Below are positions 17,316 to 25,153 of a DNA stretch of 64,000 nucleotides, in pieces. The first letter of the stretch is position 1; the number at the start of each line of letters is the position of its first letter. Made by a program: the position numbers and the translations under genes. The stretch is from Halobacillus halophilus (GTDB taxonomy: Bacteria; Bacillota; Bacilli; Bacillales; Halobacillaceae), in assembly GCF_020171985.1 (NCBI RefSeq), contig NZ_JAIVAL010000001.1:310001-374000 (forward strand), in the 5' to 3' direction. Below the pieces are notes generated by a model, which was not told where the DNA came from, did no database searches, and saw nothing but the letters and a program-made list of their open reading frames with translations.

Positions 17316-17356
17316 AGCAAAAAAAACATCCCCCTGACTAGAAAAAGCCAGGGGCT
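17316..17356 (-). terminator. fhs terminator
   Basis: CCCCTGGCT (minus strand, 17354-17346) pairs with AGTCAGGGG (17339-17331) and is followed by eight T residues. It is 10 bases after the fhs stop. Confidence 0.85.
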
Positions 17357-17364
17357 GACACTTT

Positions 17365-19035
17365 TTAGAATAATCCTTTAATCGTACCATCTTCGGTTAC
17401 ATCCATTTGAAGAGCTGCCGGCTTTTTAGGGAGACCTGGCATGGTCATTACCTCACCGGTCATAGCAACAATGAAACCAGCCCCTACAGAAAGTCTGAAC
17501 TCACGAACTGTAATATGGAAGTTTCTCGGCCGGCCAAGCTGAGAGGGATCGTCCGAAAGAGAATACTGGGTTTTGGCCATACAGATGGGCAATTGTCCAT
17601 ATCCTAACTGTTTTATTTGATGCAATTGCTTTTTCGCTTGAGTGGAAAAATGAACTCCTTCCGCTCCATACACTTTCAAAGCAATCTTCTGGATCTTTTC
17701 CTCTATGCTGTCGGATAAATCATAAGTATAAGTAAGAGGTGCAGATTTACTTTCACAGACCTTAATCACTTTCTCAGCTAGATCAATGCCTCCTTCCCCT
17801 CCTCTAGTAAATACATCAATGACCGATACAGGTGCACCCTCTTCCTCACACCATTTCCGTAAGTAATCAAGTTCTGCCTGAGTGTCCGAAGAAAATTGAT
17901 TAACAGCTACAATAAAAGGAAGATTGAATTGACGAACCGTTTCCAGATGTTTTTCAAGATTCTCCATTCCTTTTTCGAGAGCACTCAAGTCCTCATGGTG
18001 CAAATCCTTTTTATTCAAACCGCCATGCATTTTTAACGCTCTAATCGTAGCTACTATTACGACAGCATCAGGCTCAAAATCTCCCGCCCGGGTTTTGATG
18101 TCTAGAAACTTCTCTGCGCCTAAATCAGCCCCAAACCCAGATTCAGTTACCACAAAGTCACCTAACTTTGCAGCCATCTTTGTAGCCATTACACTGTTAC
18201 ACCCGTGAGCAATATTTGCGAATGGTCCTCCATGAATAATGGCAGGTGTGTTTTCCAATGTTTGGACAAGATTGGGCTTCATGGCGTCTTTCAATAATAA
18301 AGTTAAAGCACCTTGAAAACCCAGCTGATTAACAGTGACCGGCTCTTGCTTATATGTATAGCCAATAATAATTCTGGAAAGCCTCCTTTTTAAGTCCTGT
18401 AGATCAGCAGCCAGACAAAGTATGGCCATAATCTCAGAAGCCACTGTGATTGTAAACTCATCTTCCCTGGGAACTCCTCTAACCGCACCACCTAAACCTA
18501 CCACGACTTGGCGTAAAGAGCGGTCATTCATATCTAACGCCCGTTTCCATGTAATTCTTCTAGGATCTATATTCAGCTGATTTCCCTGATGAATATGGTT
18601 ATCTATAAATGCGGATAACGCATTATTTGCAGTTGTTATAGCATGTATATCCCCAGTAAAATGCAGGTTGATCTCTTCCATAGGAACAACCTGGGAATGC
18701 CCCCCTCCGCAAGCACCGCCTTTAAGACCCATCGTTGGCCCAAGTGAAGGCTCTCTTAATGCAATAACCGCTTTTTTATTCAACTGGTTTAACGCCTGCC
18801 CCAGTCCTACCGTTACAGTGGATTTACCTTCACCAGCAGGAGTAGGATTTATCGACGTGGTAAGAATAATCTTTCCATTTGGTCGATCATCCAGTTTGTT
18901 TAGCAGCTGATCGGATAACTTGGCTTTATAATGTCCAAAAGGTTCCCAATCCTCTTCTGTCAGTCCCATCTGTTCTGCAATTAAGGAAATAGGATTCATC
19001 TTGGCTTCAAGAGCAATTTCGATATCTGTTTTCAT
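17365..19035 (-). CDS. fhs: Formate-tetrahydrofolate ligase
   Basis: This 556-residue ATP-dependent ligase makes 10-formyl-tetrahydrofolate from formate. It shows the nucleotide loop [18 protein letters not shown] near residue 65-85, [23 protein letters not shown] and the conserved [10 protein letters not shown] near the C-terminus. The length is the family norm. B. subtilis 168 lacks this gene but many other Bacillaceae have it. With dfrA and thyA nearby it makes this a one-carbon region. It starts at ATG 19035 after AAGGGAGTG and is monocistronic, with its own terminator. Confidence 0.96.
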   Translation of the reverse strand: MKTDIEIALEAKMNPISLIAEQMGLTEEDWEPFGHYKAKLSDQLLNKLDDRPNGKIILTTSINPTPAGEGKSTVTVGLGQALNQLNKKAVIALREPSLGPTMGLKGGACGGGHSQVVPMEEINLHFTGDIHAITTANNALSAFIDNHIHQGNQLNIDPRRITWKRALDMNDRSLRQVVVGLGGAVRGVPREDEFTITVASEIMAILCLAADLQDLKRRLSRIIIGYTYKQEPVTVNQLGFQGALTLLLKDAMKPNLVQTLENTPAIIHGGPFANIAHGCNSVMATKMAAKLGDFVVTESGFGADLGAEKFLDIKTRAGDFEPDAVVIVATIRALKMHGGLNKKDLHHEDLSALEKGMENLEKHLETVRQFNLPFIVAVNQFSSDTQAELDYLRKWCEEEGAPVSVIDVFTRGGEGGIDLAEKVIKVCESKSAPLTYTYDLSDSIEEKIQKIALKVYGAEGVHFSTQAKKQLHQIKQLGYGQLPICMAKTQYSLSDDPSQLGRPRNFHITVREFRLSVGAGFIVAMTGEVMTMPGLPKKPAALQMDVTEDGTIKGLF

Positions 19036-19262
19036 AATTTCACTCCCTTTATAACCATCTTACCTTTTTTTTACATCATTTCAAAAAGTTTAGACTGGTC
19101 TCATTAGAAGCTGACTTAACTTGAAACTTATTGCCTATACTTTACTTAACGCGAATAAGAAATGGACTTCCATAGATCACGCTCTTTCAAGCTTCAGGGA
19201 AGCTAGCAGTAAACATCATTAACTTTTCATTAGTTATCCCTTAAAAAATCATATTCATATTG

Positions 19263-19291
19263 TTGACGTCACTTTATCGATACGTTATATT
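19263..19291 (+). promoter_or_regulatory. SigmaA-type promoter of the csp gene
   Basis: TTGACG (19263-19268) and TATATT (19286-19291) are separated by exactly 17 bases. Transcription would begin near 19298, giving a leader of about 157 bases before the csp ATG. Bases 19036-19262 upstream hold nothing else I recognise. Confidence 0.75.
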
Positions 19292-19297
19292 ATAAAT

Positions 19298-19454
19298 AAG
19301 CAAATAAGGTGATCGGAAACATAAATGCAAGGTAGTTCCCATAGAAGTACTCTGGAGTTTATTGTTCCGAGTTTCTATGGATTTTTCATGTTCTCATCAT
19401 CATTTGTAATTTATCACGTATTACGTGTAAGAAGTTTTTAGGAGGATTCATATC
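19298..19454 (+). promoter_or_regulatory. Long structured 5' leader of cold-shock gene
   Basis: The leader contains a bulged hairpin: CCATAGAA (19339-19346), ACTC and GGA pair with TCC, GAGT and TTCTATGG (19373-19380). ATTTTTC follows directly, so the element resembles a weak intrinsic terminator. Long structured leaders are typical of cold-shock genes, where folding changes with temperature. The Shine-Dalgarno TAGGAGG lies at 19439-19445. The predicted regulation is inference. Confidence 0.6.
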
Positions 19455-19655
19455 ATGCAAAACGGTACAGTAAAATGGTTTAACGCGGAAAAAGGTTACG
19501 GCTTCATCCAAGTAGAAGGTGGAAACGATGTATTCGTACACTTCTCTGCAATTCAAGAAGAAGGTTTCAAATCTTTAGAAGAAGGTCAAACCGTTTCTTT
19601 TGAAATTGTTGAAGGCGACCGCGGACCACAAGCAGCTAATGTTGAAAAACAATAA
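19455..19655 (+). CDS. Cold-shock protein (CspA/CspB family)
   Basis: This 66-residue single-domain OB-fold RNA chaperone has the two RNA-binding motifs KGYGFIQVE (RNP1) and VFVHFSAI (RNP2) and starts [12 protein letters not shown]. Such proteins keep mRNA unfolded at low temperature and often regulate each other. The position upstream of the ypdP-like gene recalls B. subtilis cspD, but Csp paralogues cannot be told apart by sequence alone. TAGGAGG precedes the ATG and a strong terminator follows. Confidence 0.96.
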   Translation: MQNGTVKWFNAEKGYGFIQVEGGNDVFVHFSAIQEEGFKSLEEGQTVSFEIVEGDRGPQAANVEKQ

Positions 19656-19664
19656 TTAAAATTC

Positions 19665-19697
19665 CAAAGCAGCCTCTAAAAGAGGCTGCTTTTTTTA
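19665..19697 (+). terminator. csp terminator
   Basis: AAAGCAGCCTCT (19666-19677) pairs with AGAGGCTGCTTT (19681-19692) and is followed by a T-run. Confidence 0.9.
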
Positions 19698-19705
19698 TGT
19701 TTTCC

Positions 19706-19734
19706 TTGAAAAAAAAAGCCCTCCCTCGTATAAT
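19706..19734 (+). promoter_or_regulatory. SigmaA promoter of queuosine-precursor transporter operon
   Basis: TTGAAA (19706-19711) and TATAAT (19729-19734) are 17 bases apart. The predicted start near 19741 lies just ahead of the preQ1 riboswitch. Confidence 0.8.
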
Positions 19735-19753
19735 TAACGGCTGTTAGTCTAGG

Positions 19754-19794
19754 AGCGCGGTTCGCAAACTCCCGCGTTATCAAAACTAAGGAGG
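19754..19794 (+). ncRNA. PreQ1-I riboswitch (candidate)
   Basis: Stem CGCGG (19756-19760) with CCGCG (19772-19776) encloses a loop TTCGCAAACTC. An A-rich tail TTATCAAAACTAAGG follows, whose end can fold back into the loop as the family's H-type pseudoknot. The layout matches the compact preQ1-I class. The tail contains the Shine-Dalgarno AAGGAGG, so preQ1 binding would hide it and shut off translation of the transporter downstream. It was recognised by eye from known examples and not by a covariance search. Confidence 0.85.
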
Positions 19795-19801
19795 TAATTA
19801 A

Positions 19802-20482
19802 ATGAGTAATGAGTGGTTATGGATTTTATTCGCTCTCATAAATTTTAGCCTACTATTAATGGTTTACCGCATCTTTGGTAAACCCGGTCTTTTTGTATGG
19901 ATAGGAATGTCCACGGTAGTGGCCAATATTCAGGTAGTCAAAACAATAGAGTTATTCGGCTTAAATGCTACGCTTGGAAATATCATTTATGGAACAGCCT
20001 TTTTAGCCACAGATATATTAAATGAAAAGTACGGAAAGAAAGATGCCCGTAAAGCTGTTTGGATGGGATTTTCTACCCTGATTGCTTTAACCATCATGAT
20101 GCAGCTGGCTATTCAGTTCACGCCAGGAGAAAATGATGTGGCTCAGCCCGCTCTAGAGAGTTTGTTCGGCATCGTCCCCCGAATTGCTCTTGGAAGCTTG
20201 ACAGCTTATATTATCAGTCAGTATTTTGACGTATGGATGTACGCAAGCTTGAAGAAATTATTCTCAAGTAATAAAACACTTTGGATAAGAAATAATGGAA
20301 GCACAATGGTCAGCCAGCTCTTAGACAGCGCAATCTTCTGCTCTATTGCGTTCTTAGGACTCTATCCTTTCGAAGTTTGGCTGGAAATATTCTTGACAAC
20401 TTATATTATTAAATTTATTGTAGCTGCTATCGATACCCCATTTTTATATGCAGCCAAAAGGTTTAAGCACGCTGAATATTGA
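19802..20482 (+). CDS. ypdP: Queuosine precursor transporter (YhhQ/YpdP family)
   Basis: This 226-residue membrane protein has about six hydrophobic segments and the vitamin-uptake-like DUF165 signature: FLATDILNEKYGKKDARKAVWMGF near residue 75-98, and DSAIFCSIAFLG further on. The family imports preQ0/preQ1 or queuine for the tRNA modification queuosine. That agrees with the preQ1-type riboswitch overlapping its ribosome-binding site. In B. subtilis ypdP is next to the RNase H-like ypdQ, the same arrangement as here. It is encoded 8 bases after AAGGAGG. Confidence 0.92.
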   Translation: MSNEWLWILFALINFSLLLMVYRIFGKPGLFVWIGMSTVVANIQVVKTIELFGLNATLGNIIYGTAFLATDILNEKYGKKDARKAVWMGFSTLIALTIMMQLAIQFTPGENDVAQPALESLFGIVPRIALGSLTAYIISQYFDVWMYASLKKLFSSNKTLWIRNNGSTMVSQLLDSAIFCSIAFLGLYPFEVWLEIFLTTYIIKFIVAAIDTPFLYAAKRFKHAEY

Positions 20483-20496
20483 AGGAGCTGTTTGAA

Positions 20497-20907
20497 TTGA
20501 TCGAAGTTTATACAGATGCTGCGGCAAGCGGTGATCCAGGCCCTAGTGCTGCTGGAGTAATTATCAAACAAGGAGCCACACTTATAGAACATAGCTTCTA
20601 TTTAAATGAAAGAAATAACCATGAAGCTGAATTTTTAGCCGTAATTAAGGCCCTGGAAGTATGCAGACAAGATTTCCCTGAAGAAATCATATCTATTCGA
20701 TCTGATGCAAAAATAGTTATTGATACCATTGAAAAAGGCTATACCAAAAATGAAAAGTTTTCATTTTTTCTTAAGACCATCCAGGAATTAGAAAAATCGT
20801 TTCCTTACGTATTTTATAAGTGGATACCAGAAAAGCAAAATAAAAACGCAGATCGAATTGCTCGCGCTGCGCTCTTAAAATATACAAAACCTGAAAACAG
20901 ATGGTAA
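20497..20907 (+). CDS. RNase HI-like protein (YpdQ/YpeP family)
   Basis: This protein of about 136 residues has an RNase H fold. The DEDD metal ligands appear in order in VYTDAAASGDPGPSAAG, NNHEAEFLAVIKAL, IRSDAKIVID and NADRIARAAL, so catalysis is plausible. It resembles B. subtilis YpdQ/YpeP, for which RNase H activity has been reported weak or absent. The TTG at 20497 is 9 bases after GAAGGAG and gives the family start MIEVYTD. An in-frame TTG at 20479 lies before that site. The Shine-Dalgarno is just inside the ypdP end, so the pair is coupled. Confidence 0.85.
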   Translation: MIEVYTDAAASGDPGPSAAGVIIKQGATLIEHSFYLNERNNHEAEFLAVIKALEVCRQDFPEEIISIRSDAKIVIDTIEKGYTKNEKFSFFLKTIQELEKSFPYVFYKWIPEKQNKNADRIARAALLKYTKPENRW

Positions 20908-20947
20908 AACTTGTAGAGAAACCCAGCTTTCTCTACAAGTTTTTATT
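20905..20947 (+). terminator. Terminator of ypdP-rnaseH operon
   Basis: AACTTGTAGAGAAA (20908-20921) pairs with TTTCTCTACAAGTT (20928-20941), loop CCCAGC, then T-rich DNA. The following 210 bases show no gene; a 37-codon frame there lacks a ribosome site. Confidence 0.9.
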
Positions 20948-21158
20948 TTATGCCCAAGAGGATTTTTGATAAGTGGTTGATTCAGCATGATCACTTAGGT
21001 AAGATTTTTATCTGTTTTAACGCTTATCATGCCATAATGCGCGAGGAAAGAGCAAGAGGATAAGTAAAAGTTCCACAGATAGGGTATGTACTTTTAACGT
21101 ACTGCTTTATAACAGAGACCTGCTTCCTATTATATCGTTTCAGAAAGTTTACAGATCC

Positions 21159-21449
21159 TTAATTTAAAGGAAGTCCCGAAGAAGAAACGCGCTCTTCTAT
21201 AGAGCGATAAGCCTGATGTTTCGTATTAATATGCGGCTTAGCAATATGTTCTAATACACTTATGAAAAAACTTGGATCAAAAGCTTGCTGGAATTTTAAT
21301 GTAATCTTTACTGCAATAATGGTTTTCCACTCGGACGCATTGGTTGAATTCTTCCCAAAATAAATAAATCTTACATCTTCATCACTTAATTTAAATCCCC
21401 TCGTCCACAAATCCTCTAAAAAGTAGGCTAATGCATGGTTTTTTTTCAT
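21159..21449 (-). CDS. Conserved-looking hypothetical protein, 96 aa
   Basis: I do not recognise this family. The protein is 96 residues with the segments LAYFLEDLWTRGFKLSDEDVRFIYFG, TIIAVKITLKFQQAFDPSFFISVLEHIA and a polar C-terminus. It is soluble and without signal or membrane helix. The ATG at 21449 follows AAGGAG by 6 bases, and codon use is like the neighbours, so it is likely a real gene. A 9-base inverted repeat (21484-21492 and 21513-21521) lies in its upstream region. It is separate from the bpsAB genes by a 210-base gap. Confidence 0.7.
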   Translation of the reverse strand: MKKNHALAYFLEDLWTRGFKLSDEDVRFIYFGKNSTNASEWKTIIAVKITLKFQQAFDPSFFISVLEHIAKPHINTKHQAYRSIEERVSSSGLPLN

Positions 21450-21483
21450 AAGTCACTCCTTACATTTTACTGCCTTTTAAATC

Positions 21484-21521
21484 GGTCGTTTACGCTTAAC
21501 GGTTAATATGTATAAACGACC
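21484..21521 (-). promoter_or_regulatory. Inverted repeat upstream of the unknown 21.2-kb gene
   Basis: GGTCGTTTA (21484-21492) and TAAACGACC (21513-21521) form a perfect 9-base inverted repeat with a 20-base spacer, 35 bases before the start codon. It may be a pair of operator half-sites or a leader hairpin. Nothing else is evident between 21450 and 21661. Confidence 0.45.
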
Positions 21522-21661
21522 AGCGCTTCTTTAAACTAGGAACACGAAGGTAAGATTAATTCAAAATTTTAAAAGTTATTCTAATGAATTAGACAGTAAT
21601 CAGCTTTCGACAATTTTCCTTCTTATTCTCTATTATAGCAAAAATAAAAAGCCAGGTGTAT

Positions 21662-21835
21662 TTACCTGGCTGAAATTGTTCGTTCATATGATTTTCTATT
21701 TTGTGAAGGAGTTGGTTTTACATTCCCTTTTACTATATCCATAACCGAGCGAGCAGGTATTGAGCCCACCTTTGCCAATACCCAAACCATCAAGTAACTA
21801 TAAACAGCGACAACTAAGAAGATGAGCACCATCAT
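21662..21835 (-). CDS. Small single-pass membrane protein, 57 aa
   Basis: I place the start at the first of two adjacent ATGs (21835). The product begins with one membrane helix (MMVLIFLVVAVYSYLMVWVLAKVG) followed by a basic, Ser/Pro-rich tail. A weak GAAGGGTG lies upstream. The frame extends upstream to 22006, but that part overlaps bpsB and is not expected to be translated. It is 90 bases downstream of bpsB on the same strand. No family is recognised and the small size leaves doubt. Confidence 0.5.
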   Translation of the reverse strand: MMVLIFLVVAVYSYLMVWVLAKVGSIPARSVMDIVKGNVKPTPSQNRKSYERTISAR

Positions 21836-21926
21836 AATGTTCCCGCACCCTTCTAAATGATAATGATTTTCAATACTAATTAGATTATAGCAGATCTGTT
21901 CTGTAAAAAGCAACTGTCCATAAGTC

Positions 21927-22445
21927 TTAAACTCTCTCTTCCAGAGCCTTTTCTTCTGCTGGTATGCGTACCATGAGCACAAGCAAATGCAGAAATGGAA
22001 AAACAATTGCCGTTATATAGGCCTGAAACAGCAGAGGAATAAATAGTAATTCAAAAAACACTATAACGTAATTGGGATGAGGAATATACTTGTATGGGCC
22101 TTTTATGATAGGCTTTTCATCAGGCAAGACTAGAATTCGTGTATTCCACCTTCGCCCTAAACTTGAGATACACCATATCCTTAACAATTGTAGAAGGATA
22201 AAAATACTTAGAAAGAGATAAAAAAAACGACTATAATGATAGGAAGTAAAAGCAAACTCTGTAAAAAGGGAAACAAAGAACAACGTATGAAGCACAATAA
22301 ACAAAATGTAATGATTTTCTCCTGATTCAATGGCTCCTCTGGTCAACATCCATTTTCGGTTTGACCTGGCCACAGCTAATTCTGCTAGTCTTTGAATAAC
22401 CAAAAATGTAAAAAGAATCCATAAAAACCCTTCCATTAAACCCAC
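21927..22445 (-). CDS. bpsB: Isoprenylcysteine carboxyl methyltransferase family protein BpsB (YpbQ)
   Basis: This 172-residue membrane protein has four to five helices. The ICMT-type methyltransferase core is seen at the C-terminus: SSLGRRWNTRI, then KGPYKYIPHPNYVIVFFELLFIPLLF, the SAM-binding region, and VRIPAEEKAL. In B. subtilis BpsB methylates the alkylpyrones made by BpsA to methyl ethers. The gene overlaps the end of bpsA by 10 bases, which supports that pairing. Its role here is inferred from the neighbour. Confidence 0.88.
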   Translation of the reverse strand: MGLMEGFLWILFTFLVIQRLAELAVARSNRKWMLTRGAIESGENHYILFIVLHTLFFVSLFTEFAFTSYHYSRFFYLFLSIFILLQLLRIWCISSLGRRWNTRILVLPDEKPIIKGPYKYIPHPNYVIVFFELLFIPLLFQAYITAIVFPFLHLLVLMVRIPAEEKALEERV

Positions 22446-23521
22446 TCCAAACTTACTATTTCCGAACTAAAACCAGGCCCGAGAGACGTCATACAGGACC
22501 TTGTACCTTTTTCAGGTTCACTCGCCATTGCTTCTTTTAATACAAAATGCACGGTAGGGGAAGACATATTTCCGTGATTCCTCAACACATTCTCTGAAAA
22601 TTTTAACGTATGATCGGATAATTCAAACACTTCCTTGTAACCTTCCAGCACTTTCCTTCCACCGGGATGAGCAACTATAAACGGTAACTCATTGCTTTCC
22701 CAAAGGTTTTTATCTAACACATCCTTCATATGAAGACTCCAAAAAGATTTCACTAATTTGGGGATGCTTTTATTAAAAATCACTTCAAATCCTGTATCCA
22801 CTACTCTCCATCCCATTACATCTGTACTGAATGGCTTAAGTCTGGAACTTGAATTCAATACCTTAGCTGTGGGCAGGCAAGCCATTTCTCGAAGATTTGA
22901 ACGTTCTCCACTCATGAGGACCGCTGATGCACCGTCTCCAAATAAGGCAGTTCCTACAAAGTTACTCACTCGCTGATCGGTTAATTGGAAGGTTAAACTG
23001 CAAAGTTCCACACATACTACTAAAACATTTTTTTCAGGGTGACCTTGAAGCCATTCATACGCTCTTGCCACTCCACTCGTACCTCCGGCGCATCCTAATC
23101 CAAACATGGGAGTCCTTTTTACTGTTTCTTTGAAATTTAAATCATTAATAAAGTAAGTATCCAATGTAGGGGTGTTGATCCCAGTAGAAGATACGAAGAT
23201 AATATGGTCTATTATAGAAGGATTCACTTCTTGCTTTAAGAATTGAAGATTAGATAAACACGACTCAATAGCACCCTTAGCGTATTTCAACGCCTTGTCG
23301 TGAAATAATTCATTTCTCTCCTTTAATCCATGCGGGTGTTCGAACCACTCCAAACTTGCTGAGAACTGCCTTCTATCTATTTGAGCGTGCTCGAAGATTG
23401 GAAGCAGCCGTTTTTTTTCATGTGATTTGAGAGGGAAAAGATTGTAAATAAGTGATTGTACTGTGTCTTGAGTATATTCGTATTCAGCTTCCTGCAATCC
23501 GGTTGAAAGTATATAGGCCAT
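22436..23521 (-). CDS. bpsA: Type III polyketide synthase BpsA (chalcone-synthase family)
   Basis: This 361-residue homodimeric ketosynthase condenses a long-chain acyl-CoA with malonyl-CoA units to give alkylpyrones in the B. subtilis homologue. The thiolase fold has the catalytic Cys in MFGLGCAGGTSGVARA near residue 145, His in IVAHPGGRKVLEGY near 290, and Asn in LRNHGNMSSPTV near 320, so Cys-His-Asn is intact. GFSSE near the end is the CHS-family GFGPG-like loop. It starts at ATG 23521 after AAGGAGG. It is followed by bpsB in an overlapping operon. Confidence 0.93.
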   Translation of the reverse strand: MAYILSTGLQEAEYEYTQDTVQSLIYNLFPLKSHEKKRLLPIFEHAQIDRRQFSASLEWFEHPHGLKERNELFHDKALKYAKGAIESCLSNLQFLKQEVNPSIIDHIIFVSSTGINTPTLDTYFINDLNFKETVKRTPMFGLGCAGGTSGVARAYEWLQGHPEKNVLVVCVELCSLTFQLTDQRVSNFVGTALFGDGASAVLMSGERSNLREMACLPTAKVLNSSSRLKPFSTDVMGWRVVDTGFEVIFNKSIPKLVKSFWSLHMKDVLDKNLWESNELPFIVAHPGGRKVLEGYKEVFELSDHTLKFSENVLRNHGNMSSPTVHFVLKEAMASEPEKGTRSCMTSLGPGFSSEIVSLEWV

Positions 23522-23610
23522 TTGACAACCTCCTTATTCTTAATATGCTCCTAACCCGGCTTGATTATGAGCTTAAAGAAAGCTGCCTTACACTTTTCAA
23601 CTTAAAATAA

Positions 23611-23643
23611 AAACGAGCAATCAACCAGAGTTGATTGCTCGAT
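23611..23643 (-). terminator. Terminator of the SDR gene
   Basis: CGAGCAATCAA and GTTGATTGCTCG (23614-23641) form a perfect stem with a 5-base loop, followed on the minus strand by TTTTTATTTT. Confidence 0.88.
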
Positions 23644-23647
23644 ACAC

Positions 23648-24415
23648 TTAAAATCCATAAATCGTCATTCCGCCATCTACAAACAGCGTCTGGCCTGTCA
23701 TATAGTTACCTGCATCTGAAGCAAGAAATACTGCGGCACCCGAAAGTTCTTCAAGCTTCCCTATTCGATTTAACGGTGTTCTTTCAAGAATGGATTGAAC
23801 ATAATCTTCATCTTGTAACAACTGCTCCGTTAATGAAGTCGGAAAGTACCACGGACCGATTGCATTCACGTTAATCTGATACTTTCCCCACTCCAGAGCA
23901 AGATTTTTCGTCATTTGAATAAGTGCACTCTTGGTCATAGCATATACAACTCCGGTTCTTAACGCGGTATGACCGCCTACGGAAGAAATATTAATAATCT
24001 TCCCTTGTTTATGCTGCTTCATTACCCTCCCGGCATACTGAGACAAGAAAAACGCACTTTTCATGTTGGTTGAAACAATCTGGTCCCATTCTTCCTCACT
24101 TACGTGTTCAGCTTCTGAGCGTATGTTCATCCCTGCATTATTGACCCAAATATCTATAGCTCGATCACCACGGATTTCTTCCACTTCTTCTTTAATCGCA
24201 TCATATTGCTGGATATCTTTACAAATCGTATAAGCTTGCTGACCTAGAGATTCAACTGCGTCTTTCATTTTGTTGAGATGCTTCTCATTGCGAGCAATTA
24301 AAATTACGTCGGCTCCTGATTCAGCATAAGCAAGAGCGATTGCTTTTCCAATGCCTTTTGTGCCGCCTGTGACAACAGCAAGTTTATTATCTAATCGAAA
24401 ATCTGGTAGATACAT
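23648..24415 (-). CDS. SDR family oxidoreductase
   Basis: This 255-residue classical short-chain dehydrogenase has a Rossmann loop TGGTKGIGKAIA near residues 16-27, NNAGMN near 92, catalytic Ser in NISSVGG and YAMTK (Tyr-x-x-x-Lys) near 158. The C-terminal VDGGMTIYGF is the usual end. Similar sequences are annotated as gluconate 5-dehydrogenase or 3-oxoacyl-ACP reductase, but the substrate cannot be told. IARNEKH after beta-2 favours NADP(H). The gene stands alone, although it is just upstream of bpsA on the same strand and so could in principle modify polyketides. That is speculation because a strong terminator separates them. Confidence 0.88.
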   Translation of the reverse strand: MYLPDFRLDNKLAVVTGGTKGIGKAIALAYAESGADVILIARNEKHLNKMKDAVESLGQQAYTICKDIQQYDAIKEEVEEIRGDRAIDIWVNNAGMNIRSEAEHVSEEEWDQIVSTNMKSAFFLSQYAGRVMKQHKQGKIINISSVGGHTALRTGVVYAMTKSALIQMTKNLALEWGKYQINVNAIGPWYFPTSLTEQLLQDEDYVQSILERTPLNRIGKLEELSGAAVFLASDAGNYMTGQTLFVDGGMTIYGF

Positions 24416-24542
24416 TACTAAGGCCTCCCTAGGTAAAAATAAAATTAAATTTTCAGTATATTATAACATTTTTGCAATTTCTTTACATTCATTCCTGCCT
24501 CCCCTAGAATAAACGTGATACATAAATCAAAGGGGGATTATT

Positions 24543-25103
24543 ATGAAGAAGTGGTTACTGATGCTGGGCATCGCTGGTACGCTGGTTATCGCCGGATGTA
24601 ATAATGACTCTTCTGAGGAATCAAGCAGTGATTCTGAAAATCAGTCGGAAGAGCAATCATCAGGTGAAGAAGATAGCAAAAACGATGATCAGGCAATGAA
24701 GAAAGAAATCATGAGCGTCCAGATGAATATGCAGGACACTTTCCAGCCATATCAATCTAAAATTGCTGCTTATGAAGAAGCCATGGTGGCCGAAGAGCCG
24801 GACCCAGAAGCTATTAAATCTGCTGGAGAAGAAGCTCAGGCAGCCGCAGCAGAAGCTGCCGATGCAGCGTCAAATTATTCAATAGAAGCCGACCTGCCTG
24901 AAGATGTAGTCACTACATATGAAGAAGCCCTTCCTTCTCTTAAATCTTACTACGAAGAAGTTGCAAGTGCACTAGAGTCTAACGTAGAAGAGGCAGATTT
25001 ATCGCAAGCTGATGAAAAATTCTCGGAGTTTACAGAACAAATAGCTCCTGTTTATGAAGATGCTGGATTATTAAAACCTGAATTAAAAAAAGAATTTTCT
25101 TAA
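24543..25103 (+). CDS. Acidic lipoprotein of unknown function
   Basis: This 186-residue protein has a lipoprotein signal (MKKWLLMLGIAGTLVIAGC) with the lipobox LVIAGC, lipidation at Cys19. A low-complexity linker of Ser, Glu, Asp and Asn follows (about 20-50), then a helical acidic domain rich in Ala and Glu with little aromatic content. It should be anchored on the outer face of the membrane. I do not recognise a family. Possible relatives are the helical YkyA-type lipoproteins, a weak guess. AAAGGGGG precedes the ATG and a terminator follows. Confidence 0.85.
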   Translation: MKKWLLMLGIAGTLVIAGCNNDSSEESSSDSENQSEEQSSGEEDSKNDDQAMKKEIMSVQMNMQDTFQPYQSKIAAYEEAMVAEEPDPEAIKSAGEEAQAAAAEAADAASNYSIEADLPEDVVTTYEEALPSLKSYYEEVASALESNVEEADLSQADEKFSEFTEQIAPVYEDAGLLKPELKKEFS

Positions 25104-25109
25104 TTAAAT

Positions 25110-25144
25110 AAAACCCAGCTGTCAGGACTGACAGCTGGGTTTTG
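25110..25144. terminator. Bidirectional terminator, lipoprotein gene/M32 carboxypeptidase
   Basis: AAACCCAGCTGTCAG (25111-25125) pairs with CTGACAGCTGGGTTT (from 25128). T-runs are present on both strands between convergent genes. Confidence 0.88.
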
Positions 25145-25153
25145 TAACTAATA

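Noticed and set aside
20955-21065. 37-codon plus-strand frame after the ypdP operon
   Set aside because: Its start lies in the terminator T-tract and has no Shine-Dalgarno.
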